The notes beneath the pieces were generated by a model. That model saw only the letters and a program-made list of their open reading frames with translations, had not been told where the DNA came from and made no database searches. A DNA stretch of 64,000 nt from Ascidia mentula (Eukaryota > Chordata > Ascidiacea > Phlebobranchia > Ascidiidae): positions 6,755,001 to 6,819,000 of the forward strand of contig OX387197.1 of NCBI GenBank assembly GCA_947561715.1. The letters run 5' to 3'. A program made the translations under genes and the position numbers. Numbering within the stretch: position 1 is the first letter of the stretch; every line of letters starts with the position of its first letter. This document shows positions 10,959-31,161 of the stretch, in pieces.

Positions 10959-12689
10959 ATTCACATGCTTGCCAGTACCACTGTGAACATCTCAGACTGC
11001 CAAACAAAACATGTTGTCAAGTACCTCTATAGATTCAACAAAAGGCTGTATTCCCAAATACATGACTCTGCCCTTGTTGTTAAAGTTCCAGCTAGTGTAG
11101 TTTGGAAACATTGGAACTATTTTGAACACAACCTTGCCAACCGATAACCTATAGCCCTATGCTGTTATTTGTATTGCCGACTTGGGTTACAAGTCTACAG
11201 AAGTGGTTTGTTATAACTATTTTTTCAGACTCTGTTCATTATACCTTTTTTATGTTGTGATTGTTGCTAAACCCGCTAAATTAGGGTAAGAAAATGCGGT
11301 TTTGGGGTACATCTAATGTTTAATAAATTGGTAATGTTTCTTTCACTTGGCTTTTTTGTGTATGCGTCAGGATAGTGTTACGCGTTTCCAAATAAAATAC
11401 AAGAATACGTTGACTTTGCGCCATTGTTATATCAAGCACAATAACATACCATTCGCATAGTTAGTGGATCGCGCTGTAATAATGTTACCGCGAAGTTATT
11501 GTTGTTCCATTATGTCGTAACAATGGATCAATACAGCGCTCAATGGAGTTGTGTTGAAAGCGTTTATTATAGCTCTGTGCGTAGTGTTCCTATACTCCAT
11601 CTCATTTGTCGGTGGTGTAAAGAAGTCCGAGCAAACAAATTGGTGTTTTTCAAGTAAAATTTTACCAACCACAAAACAAGCCTTCAGTCCATTTCATTTA
11701 CTCTCAAAATGTAAGCCAGAAGGTTTGGCTAAAATTTTTAAAGCGGACAAATTATACCATGACTTTAAAGCTTAAAAAAACTAGAAATCATACACTCATG
11801 CATATACGACCCGTTCCTTGAAAATCACGACCTAAACCAGGTTCAACGGTAACACTTCAGCATAACTCATTCGTAACGAGTAGGCTATAGGCGGTTCCTA
11901 GCAACTTGGAAGTGGTACGCCATTTCACGCTGGGAACCATTGGTTTATTGAAATAAATGTTTATTAGATCGTATCAACAAGCAAAATGTCCAACCATACG
12001 TTATGTGAAAAAAAAACTGCTGTATGGTTCTTCAATGCAGAATCTCCAGCCAATGACAAAACTTAGGTAAATGTATTAAAATGGGTCGTTATTTGGTCGT
12101 GGTTATTTCGCATTCAGTGAACTATTTTCTCGTTGACCATTTGAAACTAAAGAAATTCGTCCGCGTAAAATTCACACCGTTCCCCACATTCCTCCGATCC
12201 AGAAATGAATTCAAGTCGTCGATCGCCGACTGCGTCACCTAGTGGATCGTGCATTCCGTGTGTACCGCAGTAACCTTCACACACACGCAAGTGTGTATAG
12301 TAGTTTTCAAAAATAAACTGCACAAATTTCTATTCAAAAATAACTGCACAGTATTAGGCAACTATTTCAGCATTTGCAACTTAGACTAAGGGTTAAAATA
12401 GAACAACTGTATACATTTTTTTGTATATTAAAGTATTTTAGGAAATTATACGTGACGCAGCGTAATTTTTAAATTTCCTTTAAAAAGAGGAATCTATAAT
12501 GACCACATTAATGTTTTCCTGCAAAACCGTCACAGCACTATAGGATCCCAAAGATAAATGATTGGTATATTTCTACAGAATACGACGACAAATTGGACTA
12601 TTTCACACGTTTTTGTTAGAGCGCTGTTCAATCAAAATTCCTAGTTTATTAACTATATACTACAACAGTTTATGAACCCAGCGAGGCAG
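10959..12689. other. Intergenic spacer
   Basis: This runs between the PSMD10 stop and the 3' end of the minus-strand unknown gene. An AATAAA at about 11391 could be the PSMD10 polyadenylation signal. A 74-codon open frame at 11551-11775 begins with a hydrophobic stretch but has no ATG and was not accepted. Nothing else is recognisable. Confidence 0.5.
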
Positions 12690-15600
12690 TCAAAGTAGCG
12701 AGGCAGTCAAAGTAGCATGGCACAGTAAAGTAAATTGAACTAAATTATCCCATGCCCCCCAAAACCCACCTCGTATTCTTTCCTCCTCGTCGGCATAACT
12801 GTATCCATCGAACATGTCGTCATTGTAGCTTTGATGGTCTCTGTACAAGTAGTCCAGCTCGTCCTGCTCTTCATCGTAGCCCATGTCGTGGTGGTACATC
12901 TCCTCGTTCATTAGTTCGTCCTGGTAGAGTGACCTGCCAAAAAGATTGTTTTGTGAACTACTTTTTTGTGCTTTTTTAACCTGTTGGGTCCAATCAACCT
13001 CTCTTTGGGTTTCGAAAAAAATGTTTGCAGGCGGTGGTGCACAACTCAAACCGTTAAGAGTGCCATAGTTGTTGTGTACGACACAGTCTCGTGCCAAAAA
13101 CTAACATGAAAAAGAGGTTGTGTGAGCTTATGAAAGGAGTAATGTCTCTCGAGATCGGAATGTCACACGAAACATGTTGGTAAAAGATGCCAGATTTAAA
13201 TCTAAACCAACATATCAATAGAGACGACGAATGGAAAATATTTTCTACAAGACAGTGTAAAAAACAAGCTCCAGAGCGCTGCCACTCAAGCAATGGTGTG
13301 CCGAGTTTTAACGCTAATCTACGGCAGCAGAGGTGTGCTGCTTTTTGTTTCGTAATCAGGTTGGTCTCAACGGGAAAATACTACACCACACCGGTATACT
13401 AAATTTTCGCCAAACTTGATTCACCTACAATTCTGTGTATGACAGAAATCTGTGCGAATTTTAATGGTGCATGAACGGGGCAACCAACAGTTATTCTTGG
13501 TTACATTTTGAATTGAAATACCACACTAAATTATAGCTTCAGTATTCGCACAGATTTCTGTTACATAGGCTTATATGTGGATCAGGTTTGACGAAAACTT
13601 TGTGACCCAGTGTAATAATATCGTCTCAAGGCAAGTATTTTTTCGTATTTTTTCATTCAAACTTTGTTTGGTTATTTAAAAAACATTGGATTTTGCGACC
13701 TTCACATGTAAGTCACAAGTCGTTTAAATTCTACGCTATGATCAGGTTTATGAGAATAGGCGTTATACCAAGCAAAGTTGTAATAAAAAGCACGCAATTA
13801 ACTGGAGTACCGAAGTATAGGTTAGGGTTTACGGGGCCTATGCAAAGAACCTGATTATGCGATTAACCAGACTCGTCTGCGATGATTTTGGATCATCCTC
13901 CGCTACAGTGCACTTTCCCCATTACGGTTTTTTGCAGCTATTCATCACTGTGACATCATTGACCTCTCGGACAACGACCTAACATCTCATGATTGCTCAA
14001 GTTATGAAAGGACCTTCCCACAGTAAATCAAAAATTATTAAATGACGATTTAAACATGGCATCATCATGGGAATCCATGGGCAATATTATACGTGAATCG
14101 TTTTTTTTTTTACTTTGAAAGAAACATGGACATGTAAGTAAATACTGGCAGGCCACTTAAATCAAAGCTACTTGGCTTTGTCTCATGATGTCGGATAGCG
14201 GAATTTCCGGGTCATGTGAGTTCGGATTAAGCACTGCAGCTACACACATGTATATCATATTATACATGTGTGTAGACCCTATACCCGTCGTTTGAAATAC
14301 TGGAACCGCCCGAGCTCCCGCCTCCGTCACTCGAATACTCAATCGCTTCGATATCTGAAGCTGAATCCCCGTTGTCAGCGTCGACATCCCCGTCGTCTCC
14401 GTCCGCACCCCCATCTGATCCATCATCCCCGTCTCCATCGCTTTCTACAAATAAACCCGTACATCGGTCGTGCTTTCGAGCAAGGAAATACGATAGCATT
14501 GTTACATAACGACGTATGGAAATATTGACATCATTTAAAGGTTTTTGGTGCTGCTGTTCTGTTCCTACATTGGTATACCAGTCTCAACGACATCAGCATC
14601 AATTATGATTATGTAAGTTAAGTACGAGTAAACAGTCAGGACTGCTAAGAGACCCAAGCATTTTGACCGATCATTGAACATAAAACACGTCCATGTGGAA
14701 TTTTAACATGGTAAACAATAATTTTGATCAGTTGACGCATAGAAAAATTTCATCCAGAGACACTGAAAGTAGTTTGTAACAAATAGTGTGGTTTGAACTT
14801 GAACTCAATGGCCACACAACATTTACTTTACACTTTTAAACCCATTCAACACACTTTCTTCATAACAACCAGGGAATCAACAAATCTTTAAGAGAAAAAA
14901 TGTCAGTGTCTCTGGATGAAATTTAAAATTTTTCTATATGTCCACTGATCGAAATTATTGTTGACCAGTTTGACCATTTTTCCGTTATGGGAAACCAGAT
15001 ATGCAATCGGTGATTGCAGCACGTTGGAAGCTTTTTTAGTAAATCTAAATACACAGATTTTTTAATTACCAGAAGGAAACTAATACACGTAACTCCGAAC
15101 AGCAAGGTATTCATTTCAAACCATCTCTTGCGTGGTGGGATTGCCTGCACTTAGTTTGATTAGCAAGCCATTACACGACCGACAAGTGATAATTACAGAC
15201 ATGGCGTTGAGGCATATACGCACGCTAACAGGATTGCTGGTCAATCGACCGCAGCATGGTGGCGATTGACCTTTGCCTGCAGCAAACCTTTAGGCTTGCA
15301 AAAAAATGCATTATGTCTTATTGTATTTAAATATACTTGTAGAATGCCCTTGGTTATGACACATTCCTAAAATTTGAATGCTTTGAGTTATGGCACGTTG
15401 TTAACTGCAGCAGGGGTTGTATTGCAAGCATACGGGCCTAGTTTGCAGTAATCATATGAAGGCCATGTGCCGGGAAAATCCAATATATACATCGCTGTCT
15501 TGTAAACCTCGCGACTAAACTACAAAATTACGTGTAACTGTAACTGGACGACTCGTTAGCACTTGCGAGTATCCTGGCACAAGCGTTTGATTTCATAATG

Positions 15601-16913
15601 ATTATGTGAGTGTGTATCTATTGTTTTCCAAATATTTCAATGCTTAACATCTTTCGTATGTTGACAAACCGACACCGCATACCTGAATTGACCGAACTTT
15701 CTCCGTCGTCTTCACCGGCCATCTCGAAACACGCCCCGCACATTAGAGCTCTCCACATACTGGAATTTACGGATGAGCTGTCAGTAAATCTCCTGTCGGA
15801 TGACTTTCGATGAGCGGTAAAATTCACAGACGTTTCTGGCTGGTGAAGCACAGGTTGCTTTGCACTATGTAAGATTGCTTTTAATTCAACCGGTTTCTGG
15901 GTAAAATATTTGGACATCGAAGGCGAAAGGCGTCTACATAAGCCTCCAATATACGCTCTGATGGGCGATTTTGTTTGGGTGCACACAAATAATCCGTTTT
16001 GTCTGCACGTGAGTTGCTGTGCGGTGTTACGTGTAGGTTGGTTCCTGTAGCAGGAACATTCACTGCTTACAAAGGAAGGTTCGCATTCTGTGCACAGGGA
16101 AATGTCCGAGTCACATGTTCGAGTCATATGATGGCATACCTTTACCGTGTGGGGCACTTTGTCAAACGGACACGTCACAACCAATGTGGGACTCGGGACA
16201 CTTTGCATTACAAACATCCTGCTGTTCACCCCAAGGTTCGGAATATTTGACGTCACACTAGGTTCGTGTGAAAGTGCTTCGTTATAATGAGATGCACTAT
16301 TTACGATCTGCTGTTTCGTTCCGGTTTCTTTCACATCTTGACTCCACGTTACTTGGGAACTGTGCTTTCTTTTCCATTCCCGTCGCCCCATTGGAACAGC
16401 TTCTCGAGGCTTGTCTTTGCCAGGTTGGGCCAACATCCCAGCGGGTGTTTTTTTCTCTGTGGTTTGAGTCGGCGGCGCAGTGACGTTTGTCAACCTTATG
16501 GAAAGATGAACAAGTTTTATAAACAAGGTCAATCACGCATGTCGTTGCTCTTACGGTGAAAAACAACAAAACACGCAAGTTTAAAAATATTTGACTTCTA
16601 TATGCGGATGGTGAGTGATTGAAAAAGAGCCAAGAAGACAGTTTACAAAGTATTACAGGCTAATTAACCGGTTACAGGCGTAATTTAGGTGGTGAATTAA
16701 TGTAAAATTTTCCACGACCAATCGTGTTGCCAAAAGCGTTACTTGTTCAATGACTGAAACACGTTTAATCCGGTGGTCGGTGTCCATCATGGAGGAACGC
16801 ACAGACTATTTTGCCACATACCTTTGTTCAATGCGACGAAGATTGTGATCCACCGTTCTTCGAAATATGTTCTTGCGATCGTCTGGTTGTGACAGCTTTT
16901 CATTCAGGACCGC
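12690..16913 (-). CDS. Unknown acidic protein, four linked exons (partial gene)
   Basis: Reading leftwards on the minus strand, four exons join with matching phases: 16913-16822, 16494-15683, 14444-14285, and 12933 to either donor 12770 or the in-frame stop at 12690. Exon 1 gives a basic helix-like segment ending HNLRRIEQR. The large exon (about 270 residues) is polar and Cys-containing, beginning LTNVTAPPTQTTEKK. The third is a Gly/Asp/Ser acidic run (SDGDGDDGSDGGADGDDGD). The fourth is Tyr/Asp/Glu-rich (EEMYHHDMGYDEEQDELDY). No domain family was recognised; the composition suggests a disordered, probably intracellular tail of a larger protein whose 5' exons lie further right or were not found. 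The three phase matches are the main evidence that it is a real gene. Confidence 0.6.
13395..13610. mobile_element. Palindromic MITE-like element
   Basis: An imperfect inverted repeat of about 58 bases per arm (left about 13401-13458, right about 13545-13602) surrounds an approximately 85-base centre. The inner parts of the arms read CAGAAATCTGTGCGAA and its complement. It lies in an intron of the minus-strand unknown gene. The outer ends, with CACTGGGTCACAAAG on the right arm read inward, suggest a non-autonomous DNA transposon. No clear target-site duplication was found. Confidence 0.55.
14240..14275. repeat. Perfect 15-bp hairpin beside a 5' splice site
   Basis: CTACACACATGTATA (14240-14254) and its exact complement (14261-14275) flank a six-base loop. 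On the minus strand the hairpin begins about nine bases inside the intron after the donor of the exon ending at 14285. It could fold in the pre-mRNA next to the splice site. Confidence 0.75.
14708..14970. mobile_element. Palindromic MITE-like element with about 60-bp arms
   Basis: The left arm (about 14709-14768) and right arm (about 14902-14968) are complementary over some 55-60 bases. They share TTTCATCCAGAGACACTGA and AACAATAATTT(T/C)GATCAGT. The centre of about 130 bases is AT-rich and shows no coding. The structure is that of a foldback DNA transposon. It sits in the intron between the 812-base and 160-base exons of the minus-strand unknown gene. Confidence 0.65.
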
Positions 16914-18912
16914 CTGCACAGTCGCAAGCAATACATGAGGTATTATGACGTATACGTTACATGTAGGCAAATAAATTTTTAACACGAGTTGGGTTAATAC
17001 TTCATGTGCTCCCGCCACGGTGTAAATTATACATGAAAATTCCTTTTGTACTTGACTTTATTCGTATGTAGTCTAGAAACCGACAAGTCTTTACATTAGG
17101 GCAGAATGATTTTTGCAATGGTACAATATTTAGATTTTAAAAATATATGCAAACTATACAAAAAAAATGACTAAAATTTTGAATGACCAGCTTTTGAAAA
17201 GAAAAACAAATCATCAAAATATAAAACAACAAATTTTTAACAGTAAGTTGTATGTGCTTTATGTTTAGTTTAGTTCAATGGCGACATTAAAAAACTAAAT
17301 AGGGGTTACAGGGTTCGAATTAGCAGTTCGGAAATCGCAAATTGCAAACCATTTTTGGAGTTGTTGCGACCCGTTGTTGAGATTATTGCGATGCAACACG
17401 AAGCAGATTATGATGCGCCGCATCCTTCTTTATCTATATTCATACGTACACGCAACAAGCGCTGATGCAAACAACGTTGTTAACTTCTCTTGGCAAGTGA
17501 ACGACTATTTTCTTCCAATCATCGTATTTTGTCAAACCACTATTGCGCAAGTCAATGAAACGATGGCGATGTATTACGAAACAAATATCGGGTCAACGAG
17601 TTTAAAACAGCAGGTTTTAAGCGTGATGCAAATCGCGTACGGAGCAAAATTATTGGAATTTAGGTTGTAACGTTTTTGCAATACGTTTTTTTACCGCTAA
17701 TTCTAACCGTATGCGTTATCAGAAAATTACGGAAACAAAAAGCAAGGTTGTCATGTCTGACAACCATATCGTGCGCAAATTCGAACTACTGCGATCACGC
17801 TGGTTTATTCCCGTGTTTCTGTACCAGTTGGCCAAGGTAAAATATATAATACATACGTCACAACAGCAAAAAAGCTTGTCAAAACCAAAATTTGCGTGGT
17901 GCATGCAATTTTATCACAAGAAATCTGGGTCACATTAGAAAAAAAGTTTAATACACAACTGTTTATTTAATACCCTTTTGAACCGACATCATGTAAATAC
18001 TACTTAACTCAGATTGGCCTATTAAAGAATATACTGTATACCTACCGATTCCCGCAAAACTGCAGGCTGTGCACGTGTCGTTCTTTCCTCTCCGCCCATC
18101 TGATCTGATTGTCTTACACGAAAAACGCACAAAATTATGCTAAGCACAACCTTTATGATGACTACGACATATGCATTGAAATAATTTGCAAAGCATGCCA
18201 AAATATTATTGGTGACACTTAACCAGTATGGTTGTCAAACTGTAGAAAGATTCACCGAACTTGCACAACCCCAGCGTTATGAAAACCACTGTAAAAACTG
18301 TGAGTGAAACACTAAACCATCATTCCATTTTTGTCACGCTAAAATACAACTACATTTTCATGCAACTGCCTATTTGTTTTCTACATCTTTTTGCTAGTTT
18401 AGTTTAAGCCAGTTGTTGGTATACGTAAACCACACAGTTTTAGCCGTTAAAATGCTGTGATGGCACTGATGAATTGTATATAGTCTGCGTTGAGCAAGTT
18501 TACAGCTATCTAAACATAACCACAGAACATACAACTCGGCAGTGCTGTCATAACCTTTCAAACTGACTAAACGTGGACAACTGTCGTTGATATTTACCAG
18601 CTCTGAGCTGTGTCAATCGGTCCACGGGTCAGCCCTGTCTCGTCCTTTCCGATAAGACGCTAAGTCAACAGTATTGATTGTAAACTAAGTCCAAGAAATT
18701 AATTTGCAGGCTGACCTGCGTTTGCTACTCTATACTCTTTGAAGATTATAGGGCCACGGCAGCATTCGATTATCAGACTGGTTCCACAACCATTAACAGG
18801 ATGTGTGATGTCACACTTGAAACTGGATTAAACATTTATGCTTGGCATTATCTCACCAACATTCAACTGTGCAATCGTTTAGCACAATTAGAAGCGAAAA
18901 GAGGGTATAGAG
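16914..18912. other. Spacer, possibly with 5' exons of the unknown gene
   Basis: AT-rich sequence. Apart from the weak plus-strand candidate at 17410-17670 and an exon-like stretch at about 17749-17837 (open, with a GTAAAA donor), no supported exon was seen on either strand. The 5' exons and promoter of the minus-strand unknown gene may lie here. Confidence 0.4.
17410..17670 (+). CDS. Weak candidate: small secreted-like ORF
   Basis: An 86-codon open frame starting ATGATG. It begins with a short hydrophobic leader (MMRRILLYLYSYVHATSADA) that could be a signal peptide, then a mostly helical sequence with one Cys. Its tail could splice through a tiny intron to an exon starting near 17727, which would add a Cys-rich segment. 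No family is recognised, and chance is a fair explanation. Confidence 0.2.
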   Translation: MMRRILLYLYSYVHATSADANNVVNFSWQVNDYFLPIIVFCQTTIAQVNETMAMYYETNIGSTSLKQQVLSVMQIAYGAKLLEFRL

Positions 18913-19222
18913 CAGTGGTTCTTCACCGGCAGAAAATTTTCCACAGGTGGGAAATTAAAAGATTAGTTGGGTGGGTGATTAGTCGGCACCGAAATATACA
19001 TAAGCATTTGGAAAAGAAATATTATGTTGTGCATACACTGTGTGTCGCACACTTATTGGTAATTGGTCATGCCGTGCGGTCGAAAAGGTAAAAAAGTATA
19101 GAGCCATGACGAAAATACAATAGTTAAATTCTTAGTTTAAAAATTTAAATGCTGGTGGACGACAAGGAATCCGTTTAAACTGAAAGTGGGAAATTAGACA
19201 AAAAAAAGGTTAAGAACCACTG
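18913..19222. mobile_element. Non-autonomous hAT transposon (MITE)
   Basis: The ends are inverted repeats reading CAGTGGTTCTTCACC on the left and, complemented, CAGTGGTTCTTAACC on the right: typical hAT termini. They are flanked by a near-perfect 8-bp target-site duplication, GTATAGAG (18905-18912) and GTACAGAG (19223-19230). The internal 280 bases are AT-rich without a transposase frame. Length, termini and 8-bp duplication together identify a hAT-family MITE. Confidence 0.85.
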
Positions 19223-19230
19223 GTACAGAG

Positions 19231-20178
19231 TAACTTTCATTTAACTACGGTAGTTTGCTGACATATCTGTAAAAAAAACGTGTTTCTCGCTGTGCATCCA
19301 CCAATTTTTTTTTGCCTAATTAGATAGACACCGCCAACCGCGGTATTATTAAAACTAACAATAGATTCCGTTTGAACCTATATAAAATAACCTGTAACAA
19401 TTCAGGACAATCGAACAAAAACATTCAAACCATTCCTTGCACAAAATAATGTATTGTGTTGTTGTTCTTCGTCAGCTGAACAACATTCAAAGGCAAGCAT
19501 GTAACATCAATGTTGTGTCAGTATACCTTACTTTTCCCTTTTGAGCTTTTACCCTAAAACCAATAAATCAAACTACTGCAATACACTGCATTTGGTTTTG
19601 GCAAAATTACATGTTTTTCTTGACCTGTAGCCTACACGTTTGCGTTGCGTTTTAATTAGCCATGAGTTTCTTCCACTGTAGTAATTACCAGTAGCCATAA
19701 ATATTTAATAGCGTACATATATAGGTGTAGATATATAATATCCATAATCGAAGCGTGCTCAAACTAAAGAATGATTAGTAAATTCTCTGGGGGTAAACAA
19801 GAAAATCATTCAAAAAATATCAGTTGTAAAATAGTACAACACACAACATCAGCAATCTTTGCTGGGTTTCGCCACTCTTGGTTGTACATGCTTTTACTTG
19901 TGTCAATGAGTTCATCGTCAAAGCTAAGACTTACATTTCTAAGAAAAAGCAATTTGTAACCGCTTGGTTGTTGTGTAGCTTTCCATTTACCTACACTATG
20001 TATTTCTTTGTACTTATATCAAAAGATAGTTCAAACTGCAAACATCTCAACATTGTTTTGTGTAATTATAATGATTGCAAATCAAAGAAAACAGTTCATC
20101 GTTACAAAACAACATATTTCGTCTGTATCAATTATGCAATCTTAATCATACATATTTTTATGTTTTAATTTTAACTCC
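19231..20178. other. Spacer upstream of the Cys-rich ORF
   Basis: AT-rich intergenic sequence. Short open frames are present but none has convincing codon use, splice sites or a recognisable product. Confidence 0.5.
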
Positions 20179-20532
20179 GTGAATTGTGTGCTGGGAAATT
20201 TTTGGGTGACCCTGTCATTCCTGTTCATCGTCGCATATTTCAACTCAAATCTCACACAAGGGACATGCACTGTTGCCAAGCGACACAGAATGCTTTTCCG
20301 CAGTCTGAATTTAATGCGTGTTTTTTGTCGCTCGAAAGCTATCATGCACAATTTCGTGGAAACTGCCATAGATTTGGCAGATACACATCCACCGCGTGAT
20401 ACATGGTATTGCAAATTCCCCACAGTACGATTCCGATTTAAATTACCAGGATGCATGTGTTGTAATAAAACAGACACTTACGGACGCTTCGGCATGTTCT
20501 TCTGTGTGCCATGGTGTCGGGTAACGATATAG
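20179..20532 (+). CDS. Putative secreted cysteine-rich protein, start unclear
   Basis: An open frame of 117 codons. It begins with a strong signal-peptide-like stretch (NFWVTLSFLFIVAYFNSNLTQG). The putative mature part has eight Cys, including one each in TWYC, a GCMCC cluster and FFCVPWC at the C terminus, a spacing that suggests a disulphide-rich secreted ligand or toxin-like fold. The frame is open from 20146 but has no ATG before the hydrophobic stretch. It starts at GTG or receives an upstream exon, and no AG acceptor was found close by. The first internal ATG (20290) would give 80 residues without a signal peptide. No family is recognised. A competing 111-codon minus-strand frame lacks such organisation. 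Confidence 0.35.
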   Translation: MNCVLGNFWVTLSFLFIVAYFNSNLTQGTCTVAKRHRMLFRSLNLMRVFCRSKAIMHNFVETAIDLADTHPPRDTWYCKFPTVRFRFKLPGCMCCNKTDTYGRFGMFFCVPWCRVTI

Positions 20533-21715
20533 AAACCTGTGGGCAGTTTTAACGTCTAAAATTTGATGAATGTGTTTCTGTGTTCAAAAACAGTTTATAT
20601 TTACAAAAAAAAAGAAAACAAGTAGTATAGGGTCTACAGTATATATGCTGAAAGGAAACTTGGCTTTACAATTGAACAGGCCACTTAAACACTTTACAAA
20701 AAGAAAATACAGATTCTCTGAAATTATAACATAACTTTACGTTATTCATGTGAACAACATTATACCTCATATTTCCACAGAAACCTAAATTCAAAGCAGT
20801 ACTGGCTTCCACAAAAAATTATGCTGGATAAGCATTCAATGATTTGGATATGATCACGAAAAAGAAAACGCGTCTTCTAAGTTATTACGTTTTTGACAAA
20901 TCATAATTACAGAAGCCTTTTCATCATTTTACATATATCACTACCAGAGGATCAGAGTTTGTCAAAATTAATTTTTTTTTGGTGTTTCGTAATCAAGAAC
21001 AATTGATCGGCGGTGGTGAAAAAAATGCTGGAATTCGGTCAAAGTTCAGTCAAATATTTCAGGGATTTATCAGCGAGTAAATAATTTTTAATTTGGAACA
21101 TCGCCTTACGAATATGAAAACTACAGAAGAGCTTTTCACATTTTGAAAAATTCAGAAAAACTCGTAGTTATACGCATTAAATTTTGAACATAATTGAAAA
21201 TCGGGGGTTTGGGTCGCAAAGTTACATTTTTACAGTTAATTTCAACTTGTAGCGAATGGCCTTTTAACAGATGTTTTTTTGTTTGTGTTGATTTGCTTTT
21301 CTTGTTCAATTGCACAATTAGTGTCGTCAGACAAAAACAATTCTTGAAAACAACAACACCATTCGTGACGAAGGTTGTGCATTTCCGTCAAGTTTGATCA
21401 CATGACTGTAAAATTTTGTTTTGGTTTGTGTAATTTGCTTTGGTTAAGGTAGCAAAAACGTTGACCATTTTATAATAATGTACTGTGTTGTTTTATCAAT
21501 CCCTTTTTATGTATCAAACTGTCTACTGTTATGTTTGCGATGTCTTTAACGCGCGGAAGAATACTAAGTTCCAGCGTCCTTTGTGACGTCATTTCATGAA
21601 GCCATCACGCGATTCGTGGTTCGTGAAGCGTTTTGTTCGGGCGTGGACAAACTAATGTGCTGTTCTCTGTAAGAAGTGCACAAAAAGTGTTAATTTTATA
21701 CGGTTTGACAGCAAA
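20533..21715. other. Spacer and OGT 5' flank
   Basis: AT-rich sequence without supported exons. TGACGTCA at about 21586-21593, close to a GCGCGG patch, is a perfect CRE octamer roughly 125 bases upstream of the OGT start codon. It may belong to the OGT promoter. No TATA box stands out, as is usual for a housekeeping gene. Confidence 0.5.

Positions 21716-31161
<9,446 letters not shown>

Noticed and set aside
11551-11775. 74-codon frame with hydrophobic N terminus
   Set aside because: It begins at TTG, has no ATG or upstream acceptor support, and shows AT-driven composition.
15618-16532. A 304-codon single-exon minus-strand gene
   Set aside because: The long frame is better explained as one internal exon (15683-16494) because both borders have splice sites that join neighbouring exons in phase.
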